A model generated the notes under the pieces. It made no database searches and was not told the DNA's origin. It worked only from the letters and a program-made list of their open reading frames with translations. This document shows, in pieces, positions 46,901-55,000 of a stretch of DNA of 64,000 nt. The position numbers and the translations under genes are program-made. Source of the DNA: Bicyclus anynana (taxonomy: Eukaryota > Arthropoda > Insecta > Lepidoptera > Nymphalidae); assembly GCF_947172395.1 (NCBI RefSeq), contig NC_069090.1, positions 12,910,329-12,974,328 on the forward strand. Direction: 5' to 3'. How positions within the stretch are numbered: position 1 is the stretch's first letter; every line of letters starts with the position of its first letter.

Positions 46901-46968
46901 TGACGTCAACATTCAAGATCAATAGACAAAAACTTCGACATTTAGCCCTTACTTTACCACGAGAGTAA
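34963..46968 (+). CDS. Gene C: complete luciferase/4CL-like acyl-CoA synthetase
   Basis: Eleven coding exons: 34963-35118, 35803-36010, 37191-37389, 39116-39238, 40298-40472, 40708-40848, 41541-41666, 42953-43036, 44107-44253, 45375-45540, 46841-46968; 1653 bp, 550 residues, each exon the same length and phase as in gene B. Starts MSEWHHRTDA like B. P-loop TSGSTGLPK, YGLSE, DGWLRTGD, DRLK and a C-terminal lysine in TSTFKINRQKL are kept; here Asn follows Lys-Ile where B has Asp. The luciferase His-His position is Gln-Trp (SPIQWFSAL), and GGAP is replaced (AAGSGVHPG). C-terminus PRE, no peroxisomal signal. The frame is intact despite many TE insertions in introns. Product: adenylate-forming ligase, substrate unknown, probably close to that of B. 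Confidence 0.95.
35259..35617 (+). mobile_element. Helitron-like element, longer variant
   Basis: Starts ATATACTAATATCATAAATG, contains GGCTGAACCGATCAAGTTGA and ends CGAAGACGCGGGTGTTTGCT + AGTA. Intron 1 of gene C. Confidence 0.72.
36040..36440 (+). mobile_element. Two adjoining Helitron-like pieces
   Basis: 36040-36232 is a Lep1-like copy ending CGCGCGGCGTCAACTAGT; 36232-36440 begins TAGTATTATAAATACGAAAG and is a 3'-truncated copy of the 35259 type. Intron 2 of gene C. Confidence 0.72.
36899..37105 (+). mobile_element. Lep1-like Helitron-like element
   Basis: CTATACTAATATATAAAGCT to GTCGCGTCAGCTAGTA; 86 bp upstream of exon 3 of gene C. Confidence 0.75.
37390..38161. other. Gene C intron 3, first part, unassigned
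   Basis: No gene; TTTGTATGGGGTGTTTTTCA near 37864 looks like an old interspersed repeat. Confidence 0.35.
38162..38548 (-). repeat. SINE-A with 75-bp flank shared with 47175-47562
   Basis: SINE-A body and tRNA-like head at 38238-38548, reverse strand. The adjoining 38162-38237 is the inverse of 47490-47562, so the two copies are homologous beyond the SINE end. Confidence 0.8.
38907..39092 (+). mobile_element. MITE M, copy 1
   Basis: Inverted ends TATAGCTTGGCAAC / TTGCCAGACTATA, GC-rich centre (CGCGGGCCGGGAGGCGTGTA). Homologous to 42294-42470 and, reversed, 62577-62764. Ends 23 bp before exon 4 of gene C. Confidence 0.78.
39283..39800 (+). mobile_element. SINE-A / LINE chimera
   Basis: 39283-39388 is the SINE-A tRNA-like head and first body part; at AAATTAGATATCCC it switches to the LINE of 183-421, with C-terminal codons DIFKNAVKTHYLVQ, stop at 39465-39467, then the same 3' tail as 5277-5545 and a terminal TTATCTTATCTTATC. 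Confidence 0.75.
39830..40125 (-). repeat. Reverse copy of the 16258 repeat family
   Basis: Ends CTTTTTGGAAGTCGGTTAAA; carries the inverse of the GATGGCATCCTGGAGAAAT and AATTCCGTCATTTAT blocks. It lacks the 130-bp tandem part. Confidence 0.7.
40849..41227. other. Gene C intron 6, unassigned
   Basis: AT-rich with several GACGTCA-like words (41020-41130); no repeat identified with certainty. Confidence 0.35.
41228..41350 (+). repeat. SINE-B 3' fragment
   Basis: GTAGAAACCGAAAGGGGTGA through ATCACTTACCATTCGGTGAG. Confidence 0.75.
41825..42250 (+). pseudogene. RTE LINE ORF2 fragment
   Basis: First part reads FLKEVNRRIQFGQTAFGKL...QCLKTKVFEQCVIP, further upstream in the RTE protein than the other copies; then the usual tail with several breaks, ending GTGGACGTCCA. 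Confidence 0.75.
42294..42470 (+). mobile_element. MITE M, copy 2
   Basis: TATAGCTTGGCAAATTCGTT ... ACGAACTAGCCAAGCTATA, the clearest inverted ends of the family (one or two mismatches). Intron 7 of gene C. Confidence 0.8.
43092..43488 (+). mobile_element. Two Helitron-like pieces
   Basis: 43092-43215 is a degraded Lep1-like copy; 43221-43488 is the variant with GGCGGAAGTTTGTGTGTAAG and ending CGAAGTCGCGGGCGTCCGCT. Confidence 0.7.
43606..43990 (-). pseudogene. RTE LINE ORF2 C-terminus, best preserved
   Basis: Reverse frame of about 112 codons (43624-43962): MERAMLGVSLRDRIRNEEI, KQKWQWAGHIVRRADGRWG, RWTDDIKRVAGIRWMQVAQ, WKSLQKAYVLQW. Catalytic RT blocks absent. GAT repeat at its 3' end (43606-43620). 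Ends 116 bp before exon 9 of gene C. Confidence 0.85.
44285..44765 (-). pseudogene. TE-encoded protein C-terminus
   Basis: Reverse frame of 129 codons (44322-44711): LVPWEMGRALMWDATCVDTL, AAAEKAETGKWLKYASL, FVPFAVETLGPWSRSAKNFF, ISLAVQRGNAASILATIP. I recognise this pattern from C-termini of reverse-transcriptase-bearing elements in invertebrates but cannot name the clade. A second fragment is at 48325-48556, and a shared tail at 12926. Confidence 0.65.
44805..44998 (+). repeat. SINE-A, head missing
   Basis: AAATTAAACACGTGTCTTAA ... GCATTGGGCCAGCGCAATGG, ending TAATAATGATGATA. Confidence 0.75.
44999..45360. other. Gene C intron 9 remainder, unassigned
   Basis: AT-rich, no repeat recognised. 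Confidence 0.4.
45578..45842 (+). mobile_element. SINE-B, nearly complete
   Basis: Head ACGGCCTCCGTGGCGCAGTG with an internal deletion between boxes A and B, box B GGGTTCGATCCTCGG, body and A-rich end. 37 bp after exon 10 of gene C. Confidence 0.82.
45858..46130 (+). mobile_element. SINE-A, diverged
   Basis: Head CATGATAGCCCAGTGGATAT, box-B-like TAGTTCGAATCCAATCC, body and GAGAGGAGACTCG end. Confidence 0.78.
46372..46655 (+). mobile_element. SINE-A copy
   Basis: Head GTTAGCCAGTGGATATGACC, box-B-like GGGTTCGAATCCGGTCC, and a duplicated 3' GAGCTCGAG...GCCGAGCTCAGC palindrome around 46570-46630. Confidence 0.78.
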
Positions 46969-47056
46969 AAATGTTAATACCCCCCAAAATTATATAATGA
47001 TTTATAGATTTTTGTGAATAAGAAAGAAGTAAGGAGTGTTTTTAAAATTTAGTACT

Positions 47057-47062
47057 AATAAA
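47057..47062 (+). terminator. Poly(A) signal candidate of gene C
   Basis: AATAAA 88 bp after the stop codon. Confidence 0.65.
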
Positions 47063-47174
47063 TAATAATCACTAGGACTTTAATTAAAACTTAATGTTCA
47101 ATCATTAAATTACTTACACTTTTTTGAAAAAAATAAAGTACGACATATTAAATGTGTATATTTTCTTATAATAC

Positions 47175-47562
47175 AGAGGCGTAATAGCCCAGTGGATATG
47201 ACTATGCCTTCGATTCCGGAGGGTGTGGGTTCGAAACTGGTCCGGGGCTTGCACCTCCAACTTTTCAGTTGTGTGCATTTTAAGAAATTTAATATCACGT
47301 GTCTCAAACGGTGAAGGAAAACATCGTGAGAAAACTGGCATACCAGAGAATTTTCTTAATTCTCTGCGTGTGTGAAGTCTGTCAATCCGCATTGGGCCAG
47401 CGTGGTGGACTATTGTCCTAACCCCTCTCGTTCTGAGAGGAGACTCGAGCTCAACAATGAGCCGAATATGGGTTGATAATGATGATGATGATAATTTTCT
47501 TATTATTTAGACATCACTTAGTCGTAATTTGTAGTTTAATGAAGCATAAATGAATGACTTAC
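47175..47562 (+). mobile_element. SINE-A, full length, with shared flank
   Basis: Complete family member: head TAATAGCCCAGTGGATATGA, box-B-like GGGTTCGAAACTGGTCC, body, (GAT)n end near 47495. The next 70 bp (to 47562) match the inverse of 38162-38237. Confidence 0.82.
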
Positions 47563-47889
47563 TATTGTAATTCTACTAATTCTACTTTTTATTACTATTG
47601 TAATTCTATCTATTTACTATTTTAATCTAATTTACAATTTTATGCTGTTGTACTGTCATTATAAGTGAATACATACTGAGTATTCAACTATTTTTTCCTG
47701 CTCAGATAACATAATGATACTTCCAATCATGTAATCAAAATATCATTAAATAAACTGATTGTATGAAATTGTCACATAATAGTCAGATGCCATTATTTGG
47801 TATACACGTGGTTAGTAGAATAATACGAGTCATCCATCTAGGACAAAAAATGAACCTATATTATTTTTTTAAAGAATATTTATCATATC
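47563..47889. other. Intergenic C-D, unassigned
   Basis: No gene or repeat recognised. Confidence 0.4.
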
Positions 47890-48040
47890 TTTTTTTTTAA
47901 TATGACCAATATTCCAATTCCCCTCCAACTAGTCGGGATATATGTATTAGGAGTGGGTGTGACAATAGGCGGGCGAGGATTGAACCACCACCCATCGGTG
48001 ATGAGTCCGACCGCTCGTACCGTTCAGCTATTGAGGCTTA
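47890..48040 (-). repeat. SINE-C copy
   Basis: Minus-strand tRNA-like head (AGCCTCAATAGCTGAACGGT, box-B-like GGTTCAATCCTCGCC) followed by CCCACTCCTAATACAT and CCCGACTAGTTGGAGGGGAA. Confidence 0.7.
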
Positions 48041-48196
48041 CTACTTACTTATATTATAGTTGTAATTAAGATTTCTCAAACATTACCAATCGATCTGAAC
48101 AATTATTTCAAACAAATGCATAACACCCAGAGCCCGTAGCCAATTGGCACGTCGATTCTTTTTCTACAAACGCCATCGCTTCCAAAACTATAGTAC

Positions 48197-48273
48197 GATT
48201 ATTAATTCCAGTTAGTAAAATGACAAGTGCAACTGTCACTGAAATGTCATTTTACTGACTGGAATTAATAATC
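48197..48273. repeat. 29-bp hairpin
   Basis: Arms 48197-48225 and 48245-48273 with one mismatch; a third direct copy of GTACGATTATTAATTC is at about 48292. Confidence 0.75.
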
Positions 48274-48324
48274 TTAATAGATTAATCGTATGTACGATTA
48301 TTAATTCAATGGTCTTTGATGCCA

Positions 48325-48556
48325 TGGAAGATGGGTAGGCCTTTGGTGTGGGACACCCTTGCGCCTTCACATCTTCCTGGCACGATGGGCTGTGTGGGAA
48401 GAAATTGCGAAGCGATTAATCGACGCCTCCTGTGATCAGAAGGCCCACTTAGACTTAGGTCAGAAAATTAGTATTGCCATACAACGTTGCAATACTGCCA
48501 GCCTTCTGACTTTACCGATGAACATCGATTCGGATGAATTCTACGACGCCTACTAA
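48325..48556 (+). pseudogene. TE-encoded protein C-terminus, deleted copy
   Basis: Forward strand pieces MGRPLVWDTLAPSHLPGT then, in the frame to the stop at 48554-48556, QKISIAIQRCNTASLLTLP and DSDEFYDAY. Same family as 44322-44711 but with a large internal deletion. Confidence 0.65.
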
Positions 48557-48689
48557 GTCTTTAGTTATAACTTTATATTTCCTTTTTAAAATTTATATTT
48601 CATGTTTATTTAAATATTTAGTTAGTTTTAGATAATGTAAATATGTCTTTTTATCAAGAATTTATTAATTTATATGTATACTATATTAC

Positions 48690-49080
48690 TTGACTATTGA
48701 TAACCTGAAAGAAAATCAGTCTGTATTTAGAGTATCAATGGAAAAATAATAGGAGCTTAAATATAAACCTGCAATATATCGGCATACAAATGCAAAGAAG
48801 AAGATATTACGGAGGAAATGGAATTTAAATATAATAGAAAACAGAAGAGGAGAGAGAACTCCACCCTGAGGCACACCCGTCAAAAAGTAAGTGAAAGAAG
48901 ATATACTATTGTCCAAGCGCACACACTGCTATCGATAGGTTTGGAACCAATTAATAATAGATTGCGACATGACAGTAGTATTTAAAATTGTTAAAAGTAG
49001 GTCAAATTCAACGGTGTTAAACGCGTCGCCAAAGTCCAAAAGAGCACAGTAAGATGTTTATTTTCAATAGCAAACTGTAT
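48690..49080 (-). pseudogene. LINE reverse-transcriptase relic
   Basis: Reverse strand: LLDFGDAFNTVEFD near 49005-49050 (motif A) and TGVPQGGVLSPLLFSI near 48830-48880 (motif B), as in Jockey/I-type RTs. Frames shift between them; no FADD remains readable. Confidence 0.7.
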
Positions 49081-49854
49081 ATCATCGCTGTTTAATTATT
49101 AATTACTGTGAAATTCCGTCAATTTTGCGAGTACACTAGCGCATATATTACATGTATTCTTAACTTTGAATGAAAAGGAATTAACGGATGAAATCGGGAA
49201 ACTACTAGTAGTACTTACTAGGTATAAATGTACATAAATATCATAAATAATGTGCTCCCGAATTGTTTTTTTTCGGCCACGGCGGACAATCTTATTTCAA
49301 GATTAAACATTTACTGGAGATATTATAGTGCACAAGTGTGTGCCCAGGTGGCCCAGGCCCAGCACAGGTGCACTCTCTATTCTCTCATTCTCACATTCCG
49401 ATGGCACGGCAGACCACACGACCGGTAAAAGATCAGGCGCAGGATCGGCGGCTTTACGTGCTCTCCGAGGTACAGGGGTGTACTAACACCGCCGACTTCC
49501 TAACTCCAGGCTGCTATTGAAATTTTTCTTGTAAAAAAAATACCGATTACGTACGTTTTTGCACGGTAATTAAAAATTAATCTTGAAAATCGCGCAAATC
49601 TCGAGAACGGCTAAACCGATTTCGCTATATCTTTTTTTAGAATACTCCTTGAAGTACGAGGATAGTTCATACGGAGAGAAAAATAAGGAAATTCTAAAAA
49701 AAAGGTTCTATACTCCCATACAAACGATTTGTAATAATACCTACTTCCGAGTAAAAGGCAACTTTAATACCATATCATAAAGTTCAAGTGTTAATGGAGA
49801 AGTCCGAGAAGGCAGAACAATTGATTGACGTTAGTGTATGGGTAGTAGAGTAGA
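49081..49854. other. Intergenic C-D, repeat-like but unassigned
   Basis: A GC-richer block at 49340-49510 (GGCGCAGGATCGGCGGCTTT, CACCGCCGACTTCCTAA) and CTCGAGAACGGCTAAACCGA at 49602 look like lepidopteran interspersed repeats. No supported gene. Confidence 0.35.
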
Positions 49855-49934
49855 GGCAGGGTAGGGGTAGGGTAGAGGTAGTGGTAGGAAAGAAGTGGAC
49901 AAAGTCAAAGCCAAGCTTGACCGGGACCGCTAGT
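49855..49934 (+). repeat. G-rich piece with Helitron-like end
   Basis: GGTAGGG-type units then GCCAAGCTTGACCGGGACCG + CTAGTA, as at 26700-26815. Confidence 0.55.
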
Positions 49935-51426
49935 ACATAAATAATACTTACTTCTAAGTAGGTATGTCTCCATCAATGCACACGTCAAAGCCGTATTATA
50001 TCAGTAACTGCAAGTTAGACATTACCCATTATATATGTATGAGCTGACTCTACTTAAGCCTTTGAAGCGAACCTGTAATTTGACATGAATAAAGCCTATC
50101 TCTATTTAGCTTGAATAATTGAACGTTTTGAAGGTTATGAGACGGACAGCACTTGTTTGGTCACAAATTACGTAAAGTAGAATTTACATTTTTCATTTGG
50201 CCAGCGTGGTGGACTAATTTTTTTGGGAGAAGTTTTTTTCATTTTCGTTATATTTCTTTTAAAAAGTATATTTTTGCATTTAATTTTTCATTGTGTTTTT
50301 CTATTTATTATGATTAGTTTAGTTTTCGAAAGTATGTTTTCAATAACGACAATAATAAACATTTATATTGTCGATTTTGTTCATTACAACGATTGTCAAT
50401 ATCTTAATGTACAGTTTAATAAAAATAATAAATTAAAATTTAAATATTTTTTTTATTTTATTTAACATCAAAAATAGGTGGGTCCTGTGGACCCACGACT
50501 ATATAAGTGTGATTATTTTCCACCTCTACAGTTAAGGGTTAATATACAAGAATTATAATAGTGGCCATAAATCTTTTAATAAGATAAGGTCTTAAAATAT
50601 AATATATAAGTTATCTTCAGGAAATAAACAATCGATACAGTGTTGCATCAAATGTTCATTGTCTCTGCATTACACTTCTAATGAAGGTATTGTTAATATT
50701 TATTAAACTTTATTTTATTAATGAAATTACATATTTATTTAACACATACATATATAAACATTACAAGGCAAACCTAGTGCGTTTACACGAGTATAATTCT
50801 CGTGTTCGATAATTATTCCAGCATTTACATATACGTATATGCTAAAAGTTCTGAGAAATTCAGCAAGCGAGAAGAAAAATGTTAGGTTATTTACGAAGAA
50901 AAATGTTTTTTAATTAAATATTTCATGTTTTTTGTAATAAAAGAATAAATTCAATATATAAATGTGAAAGTAACTCTGTCTGTCTTACTGTTTGTTTCCT
51001 TTAACAAAAAAAAAATAAACCACAGATCTGATTTGAATGAAACGAGATGGCCCATGTTTGCCTAGCTACCTGATACCTCATTACAAAAATAAAAGTTATA
51101 TCAAAAATAAAGATTGGTCATTGTAATATAACTTTTGGGTATGCTGAGCGCCATACAGAAACTGGCAACTTTGCTATACGAGTAGGTAGAGATAATTTGT
51201 ACTTTGGAAGAGACTACTTTTTATTTGTAAAACAGATCAATCACACGAACCGAGTCGTGGGCATCCGCTGGTGTAGAAATATGCTATAATGAAAGAGCAG
51301 TCAATATAAAACAAGTGAATAAGTTCCTTAATAAACCATTGGACAACAGATATTACATATACTACGAACAGAAGTCTGCCGATCTTTATAGAGATAACTA
51401 TCACAAAAGTGAACTGATCATAAAAG
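49935..51426. other. Intergenic C-D, unassigned
   Basis: AT-rich. Small features only: a short hairpin GGTGGGTCC/GGACCCACG at 50477-50499 followed by CTATATAAG (50501), and a short Helitron-like stretch at 50960-51270. The AT-rich forward frame at 50223-50465 is low complexity. Confidence 0.35.
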
Positions 51427-51864
51427 TTGATCCAATATTTTAATAATCCGATTTATTTTACAGGTAAGTTAATACATTAAAATTAATTCTACTATTTTTC
51501 CTTCATCATCCTATTTACATATAAATAAAATGTGCGCGAGTGATATTATAAGGGTTCCGTTTTTGTACGTTACGTTCGTACGTTCGGAACCCCTAATATA
51601 TATGAATTATACTATTTTTTCTTATCCTATTTACATATAAAAATATTGATCCAATATTTTATTTTATCAATTTATTTTACGGGTAAGTTATTACATTAAA
51701 ATGAATTAAAATAAATTTTCTCATCCTATTTACATATAAAAAAGTTGATCCAATTATTATGATATGAAATTCGATTTATTTTACGGGTAAGTTATTACGT
51801 TAAGTTTTTCTTATCATCCTATTTACCTAAAATGAAATATTCGCGAGTAATATTATAAGGGTTC
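51427..51864 (+). repeat. Degenerate tandem repeat around the LINE insertion
   Basis: TGATCCAAT recurs at 51428, 51648 and 51746 and ATTTTAC(A/G)GGTAAGTTA(A/T)TAC at about 51456, 51673 and 51779. Two units include a GGGTTCC(G/A)TTTTTGTAC block; the second of these is cut by the Jockey element. Confidence 0.7.
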
Positions 51865-51876
51865 CATTTTTGTACT
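51865..51876. repeat. Target-site duplication, left
   Basis: CATTTTTGTACT, identical to 56856-56867. Confidence 0.9.
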
Positions 51877-52090
51877 TTTTTTTTTTCTGTCCGAGTAGGT
51901 GCCGATAGCTCCCTGCGGAACCACTACGGCGTCACCGGGGGGGTTGAGCGAGCGCAGAAGCATCGCCTGATGTGACCCGAAGGCTGAAAGAAAGATAGAG
52001 GACGGAACGGCTCTCTAAGGGCGTCTCCTATGAGACTCGGACCTCGGCTTAGAGGGCCATTCTGGAGGAGGTAACCGTGACCTGAGTGAA

Positions 52091-55000
52091 TCAGTCCGGA
52101 CGCCCCCAAGGTCGTGAGTTAGAAAACCCACGTCCGGGTGACGTTAGATATCGGGGACCTCGTCTTCGCCGGCGAAGACGCTGTGCAGCTTGTGATTGTG
52201 TTGCCTGGGAAGCATTGTCGGTTGTTATGTCATCGTCTGGATCGTAAAGGACGTTCTTGGGACGCCTCTGCTTGCAGTTAGCATTTAGGTTGGGAGTGTA
52301 ATTGCAGGCCTCAACCACTAGTTGGTTGGGATGGAAGGCAGCTCTGTCAAAATAGTTTTGAGAGAGCTGTTTCATGTACTTAGCTATTGTCGGTAATTCT
52401 AGATCTCTATGGAGGTCATTATTGCGTAAGAACCACGGCGCGCCCGTGATTTGACGCAGAAAACGATTTTGTAGGGTTTGAAGCGGCCTAAGGGTCGCTT
52501 TGGGACGGTGGGCAAACACTACACTAGCGTAGGTTAAGATCGGACGGATCGTAGTTTTATAAAGTGTTAGCTTTGAGCGGAGGGACAATTTACTTTTCTT
52601 ATTTATCATAGCGTAAAGACGGTGCATTACGTATGCGGCCTTTTTTCTCGCTTTGTTAACGTGCATGGAGAAGCTCATGCGGTTATCGAAGGTGACGCCT
52701 AGGTACTTGGCAGTACGTTGCCAGGGGATGGGTGCTCCGTAAAGGGAGACTTCTTTGAGTCCGGACTTGAGACGGGAGACTGCTTTGCCAGTGAAAAGCA
52801 CGGCTGCGCTTTTCTCTGGGTTGACTTCTATACGCCAAAGGCGGAACCATTTACCTATAATGTTTACCGCCTTCTGGAGGCGGGCTCTAATGTGGACCCG
52901 GTTTACTGCCGTCGCGTACAGTGCGGTGTCGTCCGCAAACTGGGCGACGTGTACGCCCGGGTGGTCGGTGGGAATGTCGCTTGTGAAGAGCGAGTATAAA
53001 AGCGGGGAGAGCACGGAGCCCTGAGGGACTCCTGCGCGAATCTGTCTGGGTGAAGAGAGAGTGCCGTCTATACGGTACCTGAAGGTGCGGTTGGACAGAA
53101 AGCTGTGTAGCAAGCGTACCATTTTGTTTGGTACGCCGAAACGGTTTAGTTTGAATATCAAGCCTTCGTGCCAGACACGGTCAAACGCTTTAGCTACGTC
53201 AAAGAAGAGCGCCCCGGTGGCGATGGGGTTATGAAATGTATTAAAACCGGTTAGAATGTGCTCCGTGAGGCGGTGCACTTGATGAACACATGAGTGTTTA
53301 CATCGAAATCCAAACTGTTGTTTGATGAGAAGTTGCTTTTCATCGCAAATGGCTTTGAGACGATTCAAAATGATTATCTCATACACCTTGCCAATGGTGT
53401 TGAGAAGACTAATTGGGCGGTAGCTAGTCGGGAGGTCGCGGGGTTTACCAGGCTTGTGGATGCCAATGACCGTAGCTTCTTTCCATGCGTCTGGGAAGGC
53501 GCAGTGAGCTAGGAGAACATTGAAGATGTTCACCAGGAGGTTGATTATCTGGACCGGGAGAAGCTTTAAAGCTTTGTTGCTAATCGTATCAGGCCCCGGA
53601 GCCTTCTTTTTGCGCAAGCCCTTGATAACCGCAGAGACTTCCTCGCATGACGTAGGGGTAATTTCGACTCCGTCCGGGGGGCGAGATAATATAGAAGTGA
53701 GTTCGGACTTCACTTTTTTCGCGTGTGATTTTACAAATGCCGTAGTGCTTGGAGTGCACTGGGCTTCCAGACTGTCGGCTAGGCATTCGGCCTTATCGAT
53801 GTCCTCGATCGCGTTTGGGAGGCCAGGGCGTTTGAGAGGTGGGGTGGCTGCGAGACGGTCGGCTTTGAGATATCTTGCCACGTCGTAGAAGGCTACGTGC
53901 GATGGCTCGAGCTCTCTCAGTCGGTCGTCCCATTGTCTGTCATAACGCCAGCGCAAGCGACGCTTGCACCGTCTTCCGAGAGTCCAAAGTAGACTCGCGT
54001 TTTGTCGGGTCGGTTCAGATTCGTAGCGTCTTTGCTGGGCGTTTCTATCCGTTAGTAGGGCCCGTAGGTCCGACGACAGGAGGGCCTTGCTGAAGGCAGG
54101 GACCTCCTTGGTGCAATCTTTTATTGCTTCGCGAATGTGACCGTTTAGGTTTGAAGAAGCTGCGAGCGCTTCGCTTAACGTTTCTATCTCGTCAGGGATT
54201 TGATCTAGGTGCTGTGAAGCCAAGGACTTGAGACGCTCAGAGAGTCTCCCGTAATTAATTATAGTTTTGGTCGGGGGGGTCGTAGAGGGCGGGGAGCCAA
54301 GTTGGAGTATAACTGGTCTGTGGTCCGAGTCCGAGGCCAGATCCGAGAACACCTCCAGAGGACTCACTTCAAGAGTGATGTTCTTTACGAGTGCCAGATC
54401 CAGTACGCTCGGAGTTTGGTTTCGTGTGTCCGTCAGTCTCGGGTAACGTGTTGGTTTGTCGGGGGTTAGCAAAATGAAATTAGCATCGTCGCGGTCAGTC
54501 AGTCTTCTTAGAGTGTTGCCGCTAGTATTATTATAAGCGTTAAACCAACTTGTATGTTTAGCGTTAAAGTCACCGGCCAAAATGACGGAGTCACTTAAGG
54601 AGAGGAGTGTCTGAATGTCACTCTCTAAGAGACGTTTACCGCAGGGTTGGTAAACTGAAACCAGTGTGATCGGCGGATGGCCGGTCATACTGACCTGACA
54701 TACTGAGACTTCCATGTTAGTAAGCTCGGGAGGATCGAGAGGAGTGCAGTGAAGAGCCCTTCTGTGATATATAGCTGTACCTCCCTTCCTTTGGGTGGTC
54801 CGGTCGTTTCTAATCATTAGGTAATTCCCTATTTTGGGATCGCGAAGGCTAGGTTTCAAGAAGGTCTCTTGCACCAAAAAGATGTCCGGTTTGTGGTCGC
54901 TTATCCATTCTCGGACCTCGAGTAATTTATCGTTGAGCCCGTCTGCATTGAAGAAGCCGACAGTCAGGGAATGTGGTTTTAATCTACCGTTGTGAGCCAT
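52091..55000 (-). CDS. Jockey LINE ORF2: endonuclease-reverse transcriptase
   Basis: 969 residues. N-terminal apurinic-like endonuclease (about 10-240): FFNADGL, QETFLKP, SVYQPCG, AGDFNAKHTSW and SDHRPV, which carry the expected Asn, Glu, Asp-Asn and Asp-His residues. Reverse transcriptase follows: APGPDTISNKAL, SYRPISLLNTIGKVYE, QQFGFRCKHSC, FFDVAKAFDRVW, AGVPQGSVLSPLLY, catalytic FADDTALY, KYLGVTFD. It would nick the target, prime on the nick and copy the LINE RNA. The ATG overlaps the end of ORF1 by 17 bases, suggesting coupled or reinitiated translation. No interruption seen. Confidence 0.93.
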   Translation of the reverse strand: MAHNGRLKPHSLTVGFFNADGLNDKLLEVREWISDHKPDIFLVQETFLKPSLRDPKIGNYLMIRNDRTTQRKGGTAIYHRRALHCTPLDPPELTNMEVSVCQVSMTGHPPITLVSVYQPCGKRLLESDIQTLLSLSDSVILAGDFNAKHTSWFNAYNNTSGNTLRRLTDRDDANFILLTPDKPTRYPRLTDTRNQTPSVLDLALVKNITLEVSPLEVFSDLASDSDHRPVILQLGSPPSTTPPTKTIINYGRLSERLKSLASQHLDQIPDEIETLSEALAASSNLNGHIREAIKDCTKEVPAFSKALLSSDLRALLTDRNAQQRRYESEPTRQNASLLWTLGRRCKRRLRWRYDRQWDDRLRELEPSHVAFYDVARYLKADRLAATPPLKRPGLPNAIEDIDKAECLADSLEAQCTPSTTAFVKSHAKKVKSELTSILSRPPDGVEITPTSCEEVSAVIKGLRKKKAPGPDTISNKALKLLPVQIINLLVNIFNVLLAHCAFPDAWKEATVIGIHKPGKPRDLPTSYRPISLLNTIGKVYEIIILNRLKAICDEKQLLIKQQFGFRCKHSCVHQVHRLTEHILTGFNTFHNPIATGALFFDVAKAFDRVWHEGLIFKLNRFGVPNKMVRLLHSFLSNRTFRYRIDGTLSSPRQIRAGVPQGSVLSPLLYSLFTSDIPTDHPGVHVAQFADDTALYATAVNRVHIRARLQKAVNIIGKWFRLWRIEVNPEKSAAVLFTGKAVSRLKSGLKEVSLYGAPIPWQRTAKYLGVTFDNRMSFSMHVNKARKKAAYVMHRLYAMINKKSKLSLRSKLTLYKTTIRPILTYASVVFAHRPKATLRPLQTLQNRFLRQITGAPWFLRNNDLHRDLELPTIAKYMKQLSQNYFDRAAFHPNQLVVEACNYTPNLNANCKQRRPKNVLYDPDDDITTDNASQATQSQAAQRLRRRRRGPRYLTSPGRGFSNSRPWGRPD

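Noticed and set aside
50223..50465. An 80-codon hydrophobic forward ORF
   Set aside because: AT-rich low-complexity sequence, dominated by Phe, Ile and Leu codons; no homology or splice context.
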